Shown here: positions 1 through 7,264 of the stretch, piece by piece
How the letters are laid out: each line of letters begins with the position of its first letter
How positions within the stretch are numbered: the first letter of the stretch is position 1
Assembly (NCBI GenBank): GCA_026770585.1
Contig: MU646966.1
Span: forward strand, 6,117-23,333
Length of the DNA: 17,217 bases
Direction: 5' to 3'
From: Baffinella frigidus
Taxonomy: Eukaryota; Cryptophyceae; Cryptomonadales; Baffinellaceae
The notes under the pieces: generated by a model
Database searches by the model: none
What the model saw: only the letters and a program-made list of their open reading frames with translations
Told to the model about the DNA's origin: nothing
Made by a program: the position numbers and the translations under genes

Positions 1-53
1 TGACATTCGATGACTGGCCTCGAACATTCGATGACTGGCTTATGTGACCGCAG

Positions 54-151
54 GCATCGGGCTGAAGCTGGTCACGCACACGCACCACGAGAACCCAGCC
101 TTCAACGGCCGCATCATCGTCGAGGATGTGCCACCCCCACCTACCCACTGA
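54..151 (+). CDS. 3'-terminal exon of an unrecognised gene
   Basis: After an acceptor ending CCGCAG at 48-53, a frame stays open from ATC at 56 to a TGA at 149-151. It reads GIGLKLVTHTHHEN, then PAFNGRIIVEDVPPPPTH. Codon use is GC-rich at third positions like the other exons here, and an AATAAA lies 154 nt after the stop, which supports a real 3' end. I do not recognise the protein family. The intron just upstream carries a tandem duplication of ACATTCGATGACTGGC (3-18 and 24-39). The rest of the gene lies left of the window. Confidence 0.55.
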
Positions 152-304
152 CCACAAGACTCCTGAAATCAGTCAGCTGCCTCCCTCCCATGGATTGATG
201 ATTTATCTTAGTATACGTTGTATACTTGGTGATATACGACTCTGGGTCGGTGACCTTTCGACATCTTCTTGTCTCGTGTCGCCTCCCCCTTTCTTTGGTG
301 TGTG

Positions 305-310
305 AATAAA
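305..310 (+). other. Putative polyadenylation signal AATAAA
   Basis: AATAAA 154 nt downstream of the TGA at 149-151. The spacing suits a short 3' UTR. The - strand gene ending at 7997 has the same hexamer 143 nt past its stop, so this signal is probably used in the genome. Confidence 0.4.
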
Positions 311-401
311 GAAATCCGTTTCGGCCAACCAACCCTGAGTCTATCATTACCAAACAACCTGAAGGACCTGCAGGACCAAAACCGCCTAACGGTTGTTATC
401 C

Positions 402-612
402 TAGAGCTGGTCTCTCATGAGTTGACACTTTTCGGACCTCGAAAAACTTCCAAACTTCCAAACTCTTTTAGTCAACTCGTACGAAATTTACCACAGCGTG
501 AATTTTCTATCATTTCGCTGTGGTAAATTTCGTACGAGTTGACTAAAAGAGTTTGAAAGTTGAGAAGTTTTTCGACCCCAGAAAAGTGTCAACTCATGAG
601 AGACCAGCTCTA
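402..612. mobile_element. Long fold-back element (MITE-like)
   Basis: Two arms of 97 nt (402-498 and 516-612) are near-perfect inverted repeats around a 17-nt loop. Arm ends read TAGAGCTGG and CCAGCTCTA, so a TA target duplication flanking GAGCTGG...CCAGCTC is possible, as in Tc1/mariner-type MITEs. It carries no coding capacity. Open frames across it are products of the palindrome. Confidence 0.8.
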
Positions 613-796
613 ATAAAGGGGTTTGCGAGAAATCCAAAGAGGAACTCAGAGAGATTGATAATGTATTGCCAAACAACCAGCGTCAGCGCCGCACATGCTC
701 GACGCATTGTGCCACTACTGTACCCCGTGTCGGCCGCTCATACGAGCATTTTCCGGATGGATTCTAACTCCACCTCCTACCATTACTCCCACACAC

Positions 797-847
797 AACG
801 ACCGCATCCTTATCGAGGATGTCTGGCTCTCCACTCGAGAATGCTAG
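797..847 (+). pseudogene. Possible truncated copy of the exon at 54-151
   Basis: Bases 797-823 match the window's first exon (112-138) at about 22 of 27 positions in the same frame, giving NDRILIEDV against NGRIIVEDV. The frame then runs into the inverted-repeat element at 831 and stops at TAG 845-847. No acceptor AG lies close upstream. This is weak similarity over a short stretch and could be chance. Confidence 0.2.
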
Positions 848-1021
848 AGGGGCCTATTTACATGTGGGGTTGTAAAATTTTGTACCAGGATAAGGTGTTC
901 CAACCTCGTTACTGCCCTTACCAGGGCTTCAGTGGCTCCAAGGGCAATGAAAGTTACTACACAAATGCTACATATAAAATTATCTTGGTTTTACATAGGC
1001 CCCTCTTGCATTCTCGGGTGG
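831..1021. mobile_element. MITE-like element with ~27-bp inverted ends
   Basis: Ends 831-857 and 995-1021 are inverted repeats with two mismatches (CGAGAATGC near the left end, GCATTCTCG near the right). The interior contains TTACATGTGGGGTTGTAA and TTGTACCAGGA, which recur at 4015-4048 beside the same TTACTACACAA motif (4093-4103), so this is a dispersed family. A related end occurs at 11893-11924 inside intron 4 of the reductase-like gene. Confidence 0.7.
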
Positions 1022-1678
1022 CTGCCTCACGCGGGTTGACCGGCTATTCTCAAGTTGACATGCTGGGTGTGCGGTACAAATCTGTCAACTTTGGAGCGGA
1101 AACGACCCTGGGCTCACCAAATTCGTGAGCCCAAATAGACCGCGACAAATCGAGGAGGTTCTACCCCCTCTCTGCTGAGAGCAGTGTGTGCAGAGAAGTT
1201 GGCCGTGAAAATAATTAAATAACGGGTATTATTAAAAAATAATTAAATAACGGGTATTACAACGTAACGTTGACGTTTTTGTACCAGAACCGTTTGCCAT
1301 TGTTTCTCGTCCTGGGCTAGGTCCTCCCACCCTCCGCGATGCATCAATGCAGAAACACTTCCCAGCTCTGTCCGAGAGAAGTTGGGCACGTCATAAAATA
1401 TATTTAGACGTCTAAATTTGCTTAATTTGTACTGATGCATCCCCCAAGAAACACTGCATGTCCTGCCGCGGGTCCCTAATTACGGCATTCCCTACCACCA
1501 TACGGTATTGCCTACGGTAGCACCCTACGGAATGGACTGGGAGAGGGAGCTGGGACTTGATCGTACCCTCCACGCCAGAGTAATCGAGGGAAACCGACGC
1601 CTTATCCACGTCAGATTCTACGTGGTTGACTTAAGTGTTCAAGAGGTTTCCCTTGAAAGATGTCAAAGTGGATGTTTC
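1022..1678. other. No gene seen; short AT-rich tandem duplication
   Basis: No exon with credible splice sites or family similarity was found. The only structure is a 23-nt unit ending AACGGGTATTA present twice (1209-1231 and 1237-1259). Open frames here have no recognisable content. Confidence 0.5.
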
Positions 1679-1721
1679 GAGTGCCCTGGCGCGGTGGTGA
1701 CGTGGGTGCGAGTGACACGTC

Positions 1722-2194
1722 AAACGCCTCTGGGAGGCGACACGAGAGCAGAAGATGCGAGTGGGTCACCTACCCAGAGTCATATATGGTACCCCTGTAA
1801 TGACGCGGCCAATTCTGAGAGCCTCAGAACCTGACAACCTAAGAGCACCGACGGTACTGACGTGGGTGTGGGTCGAAACATCCACTTTGCACTCGAAACA
1901 TCCACGTGAGTGCCCTGGCGTGGTGGTGACGTGGGTGCCCCCTAGGACCACCGTAGGGCCCTGGGCACAGGCCTACTGTAGGGTCCTAGGGGAGGAGGCG
2001 CTTCTTTATGAACGAGGTACCCCTGTAGGCTTGCCTGGCAACGAAAAACGCCTCTGGGAGGCGACACGAGAGAGCAGAAGATGCGAGTGGGTCACCTACC
2101 CAGAGTCATATATGGTACCCCTGTACTGACGCGGCCAATTCTGAGAGCCTCAGAACCTGAGAACCTGAGAGCACCGACGGTACTGACGTGGGTG
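1722..2194. repeat. ~147-bp direct repeat pair flanking a palindromic-element remnant
   Basis: Bases 1722-1868 and 2046-2194 are nearly identical, from AAACGCCTCTGGGAGGCGAC to GGTACTGACGTGGGTG, differing by a few substitutions and small indels. Between them lie a second shared segment (1909-1938, similar to 1679-1708) and a partial copy of the TACAGGGGTACC element (1937-2027). The pair could be a local duplication or the ends of a larger element. Confidence 0.7.
1937..2027 (-). mobile_element. Partial copy of the TACAGGGGTACC palindromic element
   Basis: It contains the central CCTAGGACCACCGTAGGGCC and the right end ACGAGGTACCCCTGTA but lacks the left terminal arm. Complete copies are at 6496-6617, 7129-7249 and 7341-7461. 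Confidence 0.65.
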
Positions 2195-2196
2195 CA

Positions 2197-2264
2197 CCCT
2201 AAAGTGGTCCCTAAACCCTAAAGTGGTCCCTAAACCCTGAAGTGGTCCCTAAACCCTAAAGTGG
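2197..2264 (+). repeat. 19-bp tandem repeat containing CCCTAAA
   Basis: Units of CCCTAAAGTGGTCCCTAAA are repeated three times plus a partial unit, one with CCCTGAA. This is the first trace of telomere-like units in the window and shows them mixed into a longer higher-order unit. Confidence 0.8.
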
Positions 2265-2580
2265 TTATCCTCTCAGATCTCGCCCGGAGGACCCGCCTGG
2301 GAGTCCGGACAGCTTGCTAAGGTACCGCGCCCGGACACCACGCCAGAGGGCTCCAAAACATCCACTTTTGGCATCTTTCAGGAGAAATCCCCAGCATGCT
2401 TAAGTCAACGACGCCAGATCTGGCGTGGATAAGGCGTCGGTTTCCCTGCAGCTCTCTGGCGTGGCACGAACGGGTCCACGTTTTAAAGAGAGCGGGGTTT
2501 TACCAGCCCGTGACATAACCTGTATTGGTGCAAGTTTGTCTTGAAAAGAATCGCTGAGGTACCTGCCAAGAGGTCCAACC

Positions 2581-2657
2581 ACCCGTAGCTGGCCGTGGCC
2601 TTGGTTTCAAATCTACAAAATCTAGATTTTAAACCAAGGCCACGGCCAGCTACGGGT
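2581..2657. repeat. Perfect 27-bp inverted repeat
   Basis: Arms 2581-2607 and 2631-2657 are exact reverse complements (ACCCGTAGCTGGCCGTGGCC and onward), separated by 23 nt. GGCCGTGGCCTTGGTTT recurs at 2923-2936, so the sequence belongs to a dispersed family. Confidence 0.75.
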
Positions 2658-2673
2658 GACATGGGGGGGGTAG

Positions 2674-3084
2674 TAAAACCTCGTTTAGAGGTTTTGTACG
2701 GGAATTGATCACCAAGGTATCAACAGTCTTGTCTGTGCCCACACGAGGCTATCCATGCGAACAGATTCATAAGTTAATTATTGGAGTATTGCCCAGGAAA
2801 CACGCCAAAAGTCAGCATTTGATCACGTTTCCGTACGGACATCCGTACGGAAACGTGATCATTTCCCCACAAATTTTAAAATGTTCTTTTATTCTGTTCG
2901 CATGGATAGCCTCGTGTGGGCCGTGGCCTTGGTTTAAAATCTACAAGAACGAGTTTTGGATGATCATCCTCCAGAAGACCTACGCCAAGCTCCACGGTCG
3001 GTCGTCCTACACAATATTCCTTTGGGCGAGTGAAACCTCGTTTAGAGGTTTTGTACGGGAATTGGTCACCAAGGTATCAACAGT
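2674..3084. mobile_element. Nested fold-back elements inside a direct repeat
   Basis: An ~55-bp segment with AACCTCGTTTAGAGGTTTTG occurs at 2674-2729 and 3030-3084. Between them lie inverted arms 2738-2764 and 2894-2920 (27 nt, exact). At the centre is an inner palindrome at 2821-2860 with 19-nt arms (GATCACGTTTCCGTACGGA). The layout suggests successive insertion of small elements into one another. No protein is supported. Confidence 0.65.
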
Positions 3085-3129
3085 CCCCAGGCTCGTGCCG
3101 CCATCGAGGCAACAAGGGGTTCATTTAGA

Positions 3130-3298
3130 GCGTTTGCGGTAATTGTTGTCCGTGTTGGACGTGAGGTTTTCCGGTTTTCCGGTTTTCATTTGTACCAGAA
3201 GTGTCCATTTAAAATGTTTTAAGGCCTTCACAATATTCTACAAAACCGGAAAACCGGAAAACCGCACGTCCAAAATGGACAACAATTACCGCAAACGC
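3130..3298. mobile_element. Fold-back element with 57-nt arms
   Basis: Arms 3130-3186 and 3242-3298 are inverted repeats with a few mismatches, outer end GCGTTTGCGGTAATTGTTGT. It carries an internal CCGGTTTTCCGGTTTT duplication. Non-coding. Confidence 0.75.
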
Positions 3299-3523
3299 CT
3301 TAAAAGCCACGCCCGGAGATCCGGTCTCAGCTTTTCCATTTTGAAAGTCCATTTTCCTCAGAACGCAGGTGAACGTTTTTGGAATCCTTCAAAATTGAAT
3401 CACGTCCTCGCTCGGCAGCGGACTCCTCACAGGCTGTCTTAGTACCCACACGGTGGACTACCAAGGTTCCGTTCCCCCAGAATTCTGGGGGTACCGTGGC
3501 CAAATTTGCGCCAGATAAGGCCT

Positions 3524-3545
3524 TAAAGAGAGAGAAGCCCAGGCA
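3524..3545 (-). repeat. Short dispersed repeat, inverted relative to 6220-6245
   Basis: AAGAGAGAGAAGCCCAGGC here is the reverse complement of sequence at about 6222-6241. Open frames over both places give the same KREKPRQR string only because of this repeat. Confidence 0.45.
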
Positions 3546-3642
3546 GCGCCTGGCGCCCTCGCTCCTGAAACGGGTGTGTCTTGGAAGAAGGTTAAGTTAA
3601 CTGGGCGACTGCTTCAGACGTTCGTCTGAAAAGCCTTAAAGG

Positions 3643-3801
3643 TAATTCACTGCTAGCCAGAAGATTTTGTATTAGTCGACTTTGAAAAAAACGGGAGAGA
3701 GGTGTAGTAAAATGGAGGCCACCATGGCGTCCGGGATTCTAAAGTGGACAGTTTCAAGGGGGGGTTGACTTTAACAAAAAATCCTGGCTAGCAGTGTAAT
3801 T
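3643..3801. mobile_element. MITE-like element with CACTGCTAGCCAG ends
   Basis: The left end at 3643-3680 and right end at 3765-3801 are imperfect inverted repeats sharing CACTGCTAGCCAG / CTGGCTAGCAGTG and a GTCGAC / GTTGAC-like inner part. About 159 bp with no coding capacity. Confidence 0.6.
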
Positions 3802-3840
3802 GCCGGGCAAGTTGACACAGGTGTTCCTGGCCGCTGCCGA

Positions 3841-3886
3841 TCGAGGAGGGAACAACTTAAGGTTCGAGGAGGGAACAACTTAAGGT
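3841..3886 (+). repeat. 23-bp tandem duplication
   Basis: TCGAGGAGGGAACAACTTAA plus GGT occurs at 3841-3863 and again, identically, at 3864-3886. Confidence 0.85.
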
Positions 3887-3975
3887 TTCAAGGACTTTCA
3901 CCTGAACGCCAAGTCCAGAATCTGGACGTGACTGTTTTGTGTGTTCCAATTCGCTCGACAGCTGACTGGATTTCC

Positions 3976-4021
3976 GGGGGGTCGTGACCTATTTACATGG
4001 GGGGTCGTGACCTATTTACAT
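3976..4021 (+). repeat. Tandem duplication at the edge of a second copy of the 831-1021 family
   Basis: GGTCGTGACCTATTTACAT occurs twice in tandem. The second copy continues into TGTGGGGTTGTAAGGATTTG and the element-like sequence to about 4160, matching the interior of the element at 831-1021. Confidence 0.65.
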
Positions 4022-4256
4022 GTGGGGTTGTAAGGATTTGTACCAGGAACAGGCCACCACTCCGGAATTTCCGGGGTGTCGTGACCGAACCCGCGAAAGT
4101 TACTACACAATTGCCCACTTGTAAAGGACCCAGGTTTTGAAGGGGGGGCTGCAGCGTTCTCGAGTGGTCCGTTTTGTGTGTCGAGGCCGAACAACCACAC
4201 AGCGGGCTACCAAGGGATTTTCGGGCGCTGAGAGCCCGAGTTTCCGTTGCTCTTAT

Positions 4257-4302
4257 CCGTAGGAACCCCCCTATGTCCCTACGGGTTGCCTACCGTAGGG
4301 TC
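4257..4302 (-). repeat. ~47-bp dispersed repeat, GACCCTACGGTAGG family
   Basis: The reverse complement reads GACCCTACGGTAGGCA...TAGGGACATAGGGGGG...TCCTACGG. The family recurs on the + strand at 6450-6490 (partial), 13710-13756 and 13772-13818. Half-palindromic, non-coding. Confidence 0.6.
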
Positions 4303-4546
4303 CTGGGTCTTATCGCTTAGGGGTTATTCAACACCTCTTCGCAGTCCGCTGTGTGGACTGTGGTGTGGGCTCTCGGGGGGGGGGGGTCTTTTTGCGAAAA
4401 GAGGTTGGGGTGGAGGATGGTTGCAGGCCCTTTCCTGCATAGTTGACGTTGTGGTGAATTCCATCTCGGAACATACCATAATCTGTCCTGATGTATGCTA
4501 TTTCAAGCCTTTGTTGTATGCCTGCAATCGCGTTTACGCCCTTAAA
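4303..4546. other. No gene seen before the PDZ-like exons
   Basis: Upstream exons of the PDZ-like gene should lie here or further left, but I found no segment resembling the first half of a PDZ domain. A poly-G run at 4375-4386 is the only structure. Confidence 0.4.
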
Positions 4547-4570
4547 CTCCAAACCCGAAACCCGAAACAG

Positions 4571-4606
4571 GGGGACATCATCCGGTCCGTGGTCGGGAAA
4601 GCCTCA
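4571..4606 (+). CDS. PDZ-like exon, copy A (partial)
   Basis: After GAAACAG the frame reads [12 protein letters not shown] and then passes into CCCCAAA repeats. It matches the first 12 codons of the fuller copy at 4983, except that the Asp codon GAC of VDGK is GTC. That change creates a GT after GTG at 4591, so the exon may end there and use GTCGGG as a donor. This could be an alternative exon or a decaying duplicate. Confidence 0.5.
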
Positions 4607-4796
4607 AACCGAAACCCCAAACCCCAATTCCCAAACCCCACACCCCACATGTGACCCCGCTTGGGAGGAGAGAGGCCGCGCCGGCCAAGGCCCGACACAC
4701 AAGCGAGAGAGAACTTGTCTTCATTAGTCAACCATTGAGGCTCATCACCTGTCCGACCGAGGCTCACCCCACACCCCACACCCGAAACCCTCACAG

Positions 4797-4832
4797 GGGG
4801 ACATCATCCGGTCCGTGGTCGGGAAAGCCTCA
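4797..4832 (+). CDS. PDZ-like exon, copy B (partial)
   Basis: Identical at the protein level to copy A ([12 protein letters not shown]), preceded by CTCACAG and followed by a CCCCAAA-type array. The GTC replacing GAC is shared with copy A, so A and B arose from one another after that change. Confidence 0.5.
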
Positions 4833-4982
4833 ACCCCAAACCCCAAACCCCAATTCCCAAACCCCAAACCCCAAACCCCAAACCCCAATTCCCAAACCCC
4901 AAACCCCACACCCCACACCCCAAACCCCACACCCCGAATCCCAAACCCCACACCCCACACCCCAAACCCGAAACCCTCACAG

Positions 4983-5092
4983 GGGGACATCATCCGTTCA
5001 GTGGACGGGAAAGCGTCCTCCTCACTCGAGCTCATGAAGGGCTACATCACGGGCGTCGAAAACTCTGCCGTCCTCCTCACCATGGAACGCGG
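4983..5092 (+). CDS. PDZ-domain-like exon, copy C (fullest)
   Basis: Following CTCACAG, 110 nt encode [18 protein letters not shown] and then [19 protein letters not shown]. This matches the second half of a PDZ domain: the GD.I..VDG motif, a helix, then the [11 protein letters not shown] strand. PDZ domains bind C-terminal peptides of partner proteins. The exon ends GAACGCGG before a GTATTCC donor (phase 2), which joins in frame to the terminal exon at 5743. Without splicing, the frame stops at 5112. Parts of it recur at 4571, 4797, 5307 and 5478. Confidence 0.65.
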
Positions 5093-5306
5093 GTATTCCA
5101 CTGTTACTTCTTAAGTTAACAGAGGTTCCACTTTTGCTTTGAGACGTTCCACTCTCGACTTTTGTCTCGGTGGGCCGCGCTGCAAGAGGAATGTAGATTT
5201 CGGCTTAGTGCGGACTTCACTTCAGGTTGGGGGATCGAAAAAAACGGGAAAGTGCATTGATTGTACGTCCATCTAAAGTCGCATTGATTTTTACGTCCAT
5301 CTAAAC

Positions 5307-5377
5307 TCACTCGAGCTGGTGAAGGGGTACATCACGGGTGTCGAGAACTCCGTCGTGCTCCTCACCATGGAACGCGG
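5307..5377 (+). CDS. PDZ-like exon, copy D (second half only)
   Basis: Reads [24 protein letters not shown] with the same GAACGCGG|GTACC donor as copy C. It lacks the [10 protein letters not shown] part and has no clear acceptor AG just upstream (preceding bases TCCATCTAAAC). Open throughout and conservatively diverged (M to V, A to V), so either a duplicate under constraint or a recent one. Confidence 0.45.
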
Positions 5378-5477
5378 GTACCAAACGCTTTACACGCGTT
5401 GTTTTTGTAAAGCTACACGCGTCGTTTTTGTAAAGCGCGTCGGGGGTTGTAAAAGGCCCCCAGTTGTAAAATCGAGG

Positions 5478-5563
5478 CTTGAGCTTATGAAGGGCTTCAG
5501 GGTTTAGGGTTTAGGGTTTAGGGTTTCGAGGAACTCCGCCGTGCTCCTCCCCATGGAACGCGG
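5478..5563 (+). pseudogene. PDZ-like exon, copy E, interrupted by TTTAGGG repeats
   Basis: Codons for LELMKGF are followed directly by four TTTAGGG-type units (5499-5526). Sequence matching GAGAACTCC...GAACGCGGGTAC of copies C and D then resumes with one extra G. The repeats replace about 12 nt (codons for YITG). The frame meets a TAG inside the repeat, so this copy cannot be translated through. Confidence 0.65.
5499..5526 (+). repeat. Four perfect TTTAGGG units inside a coding copy
   Basis: AGGGTTT is repeated four times. This is one of the few places where the G-rich strand is the sense strand of the neighbouring gene; most other arrays in the window read CCCTAAA on the + strand. Confidence 0.9.
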
Positions 5564-5742
5564 GTACCTAACCCCGAAACACGAAACACGAAACACGAAC
5601 TCCGAAACACGAAACAAGAAATTCGAAACACGAAACACGAACTCCGAAACACGAAGCATGAAACACGAAAACCATAAACCATAAACCATAAACCATAAAC
5701 CATAAACCCCAAACCCCAAACCCCAAACCCCAAACCGAGCAG
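5564..5742 (+). repeat. Intron of degenerate 7-8 nt units before the PDZ-like terminal exon
   Basis: Starts GTACCTAACCCC, continues as GAAACAC and GAACTCC units, then four ACCATAA units and CCCCAAA units, and ends GAGCAG. It has the same architecture as the introns of the reductase-like gene. Confidence 0.65.
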
Positions 5743-5800
5743 GTTCGGCGGCGAGATCTTCGCAGTGACCCTCGCCCGCAAGCCCGCCGTCCTCCACTGA
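5743..5800 (+). CDS. PDZ-like gene, terminal exon
   Basis: After CCGAGCAG the exon completes a Gly codon with the GG left by copies C-E (phase 2). It then reads FGGEIFAVTLARKPAVLH and stops at TGA 5798-5800. The FAVTLARKP stretch fits a last PDZ beta strand after LLTMERG. The joined end is therefore ...TMERGFGGEIFAVTLARKP.... A partial copy of its 3' end (GCCGTCCTCCACTGATC) lies at 6202-6218. Confidence 0.6.
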
Positions 5801-5805
5801 TCGTG

Positions 5806-5955
5806 TACAGGGGTACCTCGCTCATGAGAAAACGCCTCCCCCTAGGATCCTACGTTAGGCCTATGCCTCGGGCCCTATGGTGGTCCTACAGGGGTACCTC
5901 GCTCATAAGAAACCGCCCCCCCTTAGGACCCTACAGTAGGACCATGCCTAGAGGC
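5806..5955 (+). mobile_element. Two tandem partial TACAGGGGTACC elements
   Basis: Copies start at 5806 and 5887 with TACAGGGGTACCTCGCTCAT, continue through the central CCTAGGA...CCTACAGTAGG block, and lack the right terminal arm. The second starts exactly where the first stops. Confidence 0.75.
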
Positions 5956-5978
5956 TCTACTGATCCGCTGCCTGGGAT

Positions 5979-6170
5979 CAGCCCCGCCGGCAGGCTCGTG
6001 AGCGCCCGCGTGACCGGTCACGCGGACGCCGAAGCCAACTGTCCGAGGTGACTGCCTTGCGTGTGCCGAGCGGCCTGGAACAGCCCCGCCGGCAGGCTCG
6101 TGAGCGCCCGCGTGACCGGTCACGCGGACGCCGAAGCCAACTGTCCGAGGTGACTGCCTTGCGTGTGCCG
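5979..6170 (+). repeat. 90-bp tandem duplication, 102-bp period
   Basis: Bases 5979-6068 and 6081-6170 are essentially identical, from CAGCCCCGCCGGCAGG to GCGTGTGCCG, and each contains the palindrome CGCGTGACCGGTCACGCG. Open frames over them are repeat products. Confidence 0.9.
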
Positions 6171-6198
6171 GATGGGAGAAGAGCCGTAGGCGGCGGGC

Positions 6199-6222
6199 TT
6201 GCCGTCCTCCACTGATCCGCTG
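6199..6222 (+). pseudogene. Fragment of the PDZ-like terminal exon
   Basis: GCTTGCCGTCCTCCACTGATC matches the end of the terminal exon (GCCCGCCGTCCTCCACTGATC at 5783-5803) including the stop codon, so part of that exon was copied about 420 bp downstream. Confidence 0.5.
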
Positions 6223-6312
6223 CCTGGGCTTCTCTCTCTTGAACCCGAAACCCGAAGGCACTCGAGGTCCAGGCACTCGCAGCCTTCCAGGGGGACTCGT
6301 GACCTCTAGAAG

Positions 6313-6404
6313 TACAGGGGTACCTCGCTCATGAGAAAACGCCTCCCCCTAGGATCCTACAGTAGGCCTATGCCTCGGGCCCTGTGGTGGTCCTAGGGGG
6401 GTGG
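6313..6404 (+). mobile_element. Partial TACAGGGGTACC element
   Basis: Left arm TACAGGGGTACCTCGCTCAT and centre present, right arm missing. Closest to the copy at 5806. Confidence 0.7.
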
Positions 6405-6449
6405 ACGTTTCTGACCGATCGTCTGGGGGAATTCCGCGATGAGACATAC

Positions 6450-6490
6450 GACCCTACGGTAGGCAATGGCGTAGGACATAGGAGGGTTGG
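6450..6490 (+). repeat. Partial GACCCTACGGTAGG repeat
   Basis: GACCCTACGGTAGGCAATGG followed by GTAGGACATAGGAGGG. Member of the family at 4257, 13710 and 13772. Confidence 0.5.
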
Positions 6491-6495
6491 GCCAG

Positions 6496-6617
6496 TACAG
6501 GGGTACCTCGCTCATAAGAAACCGCCCCCCCCCCTAGGACCACCATAGGGCCCTCGGCATGGTCCTACTGTAGGGTCCTATGAGGAGGCGGTTTCTTATG
6601 AGCGAGGTACCCCTGTA
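6496..6617. mobile_element. Complete TACAGGGGTACC palindromic element
   Basis: The ends TACAGGGGTACCTCGCTCAT and ATGAGCGAGGTACCCCTGTA are exact inverted repeats, extending inward through AAGAAACCGCC. The centre carries CCTAGGACCACC and CTACTGTAGGGTCCT. Length 122 bp, non-coding, consistent with a MITE inserted at TA. Confidence 0.85.
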
Positions 6618-6703
6618 GGCTCGTAAGCCCTACCGTATGGCCATAGGACACGCCTAGGACCTCTTGGCGGTCAAAGTTGACCGCCTGGCTACTTAAGGGA
6701 TAG
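6615..6703 (+). mobile_element. Half copy of the ATCCCTTAAGTG element
   Basis: Matches 6961-7048 (GTAGGCTC..A.GCCCTACC through ACTTAAGGGATAG) with substitutions, but lacks the left terminal ATCCCTTAAGTG. Confidence 0.55.
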
Positions 6704-6943
6704 AGCAGTGGCTCCAGCGCCCCGAGGCGGGCTCGTCCTGGACTGGGTCCTCACCTTTAAGTCCTTTAAGTTCTTCGAGCTCCCAACATAGGTGGACACC
6801 GGAGCTGGTTCTGTAGAAAGGCCATGCTTCCTTTCGGATCACATCAAACCCCTCTGTACAGCCGGAGGCAAGTCGCTTTACTCCGACCGCACGTCAGTCG
6901 CTTTACACGTGCGAAGCCAGGGGGCAGTACCCTCAAAAGGCTG
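6704..6943. other. No gene or clear repeat seen
   Basis: A unique-looking stretch between two MITE-like copies. No open frame with recognisable content, though CGCTTTAC is repeated (6873-6880, 6899-6906). Confidence 0.4.
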
Positions 6944-7048
6944 TATCCCTTAAGTGCCCAGTAGGCTCATACGCCCTACCGTAGGGCCCTAGGACCAGCC
7001 TAGGACCTCAGGCCCCCAAATTTGGAGGCCTGGTCACTTAAGGGATAG
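6944..7048. mobile_element. MITE-like element with ATCCCTTAAGTG ends
   Basis: Perfect 12-bp inverted ends (6945-6956 ATCCCTTAAGTG, 7035-7046 CACTTAAGGGAT), with TA at each border. Inner palindrome GGCCCCCAAATTTGGAGGCC near the right side. Confidence 0.65.
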
Positions 7049-7128
7049 GACACTCTTACCCGGATATCCGGGCGGCCCCTCAAACTTAGTACGAATACAA
7101 ACTGTGAACGCATGGCCTATCGATCCTT

Positions 7129-7249
7129 TACAGGGGTACCTCGCTCACAAGAAACCGCCTCCTCCTAGGACCCTACAGCAGGCCTATGCCTAGGGCCCTA
7201 CGGTGGTCCTACGGGGGGGGGGCTTTCTCATGAGCAAGGTACTCCTGTA
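7129..7249. mobile_element. Complete TACAGGGGTACC palindromic element (diverged right arm)
   Basis: Left end TACAGGGGTACCTCGCTCAC, right end ATGAGCAAGGTACTCCTGTA, same central block as the 6496 copy. Right-arm substitutions suggest an older insertion. Confidence 0.8.
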
Positions 7250-7264
7250 CCCGCACTACCCACA

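Larger units (their letters stand above)
4547..4980 (+). repeat. Degenerate CCCNAAA / CCCCACA arrays between PDZ-like exon copies
   Basis: Blocks at 4547-4569, 4605-4650, 4769-4795 and 4829-4980 consist of 7-nt units CCCCAAA, CCCCACA, CCCGAAA and CCCAATT, all related to the telomere unit CCCTAAA and all C-rich on the + (sense) strand. Each block ends with CAG directly before an exon copy. Bases 4651-4768 between two blocks hold no recognisable feature. Confidence 0.75.

Noticed and set aside
553-1128. 191-codon frame over 553-1128
   Set aside because: It starts in the arm of one fold-back element and crosses a second one, with no motif or splice support.
4745-5037. Proline/threonine-rich or GFGVW-rich proteins over the CCCCAAA block
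   Set aside because: They are repeat translation in both directions. The real coding signal is limited to the PDZ-like exon copies.
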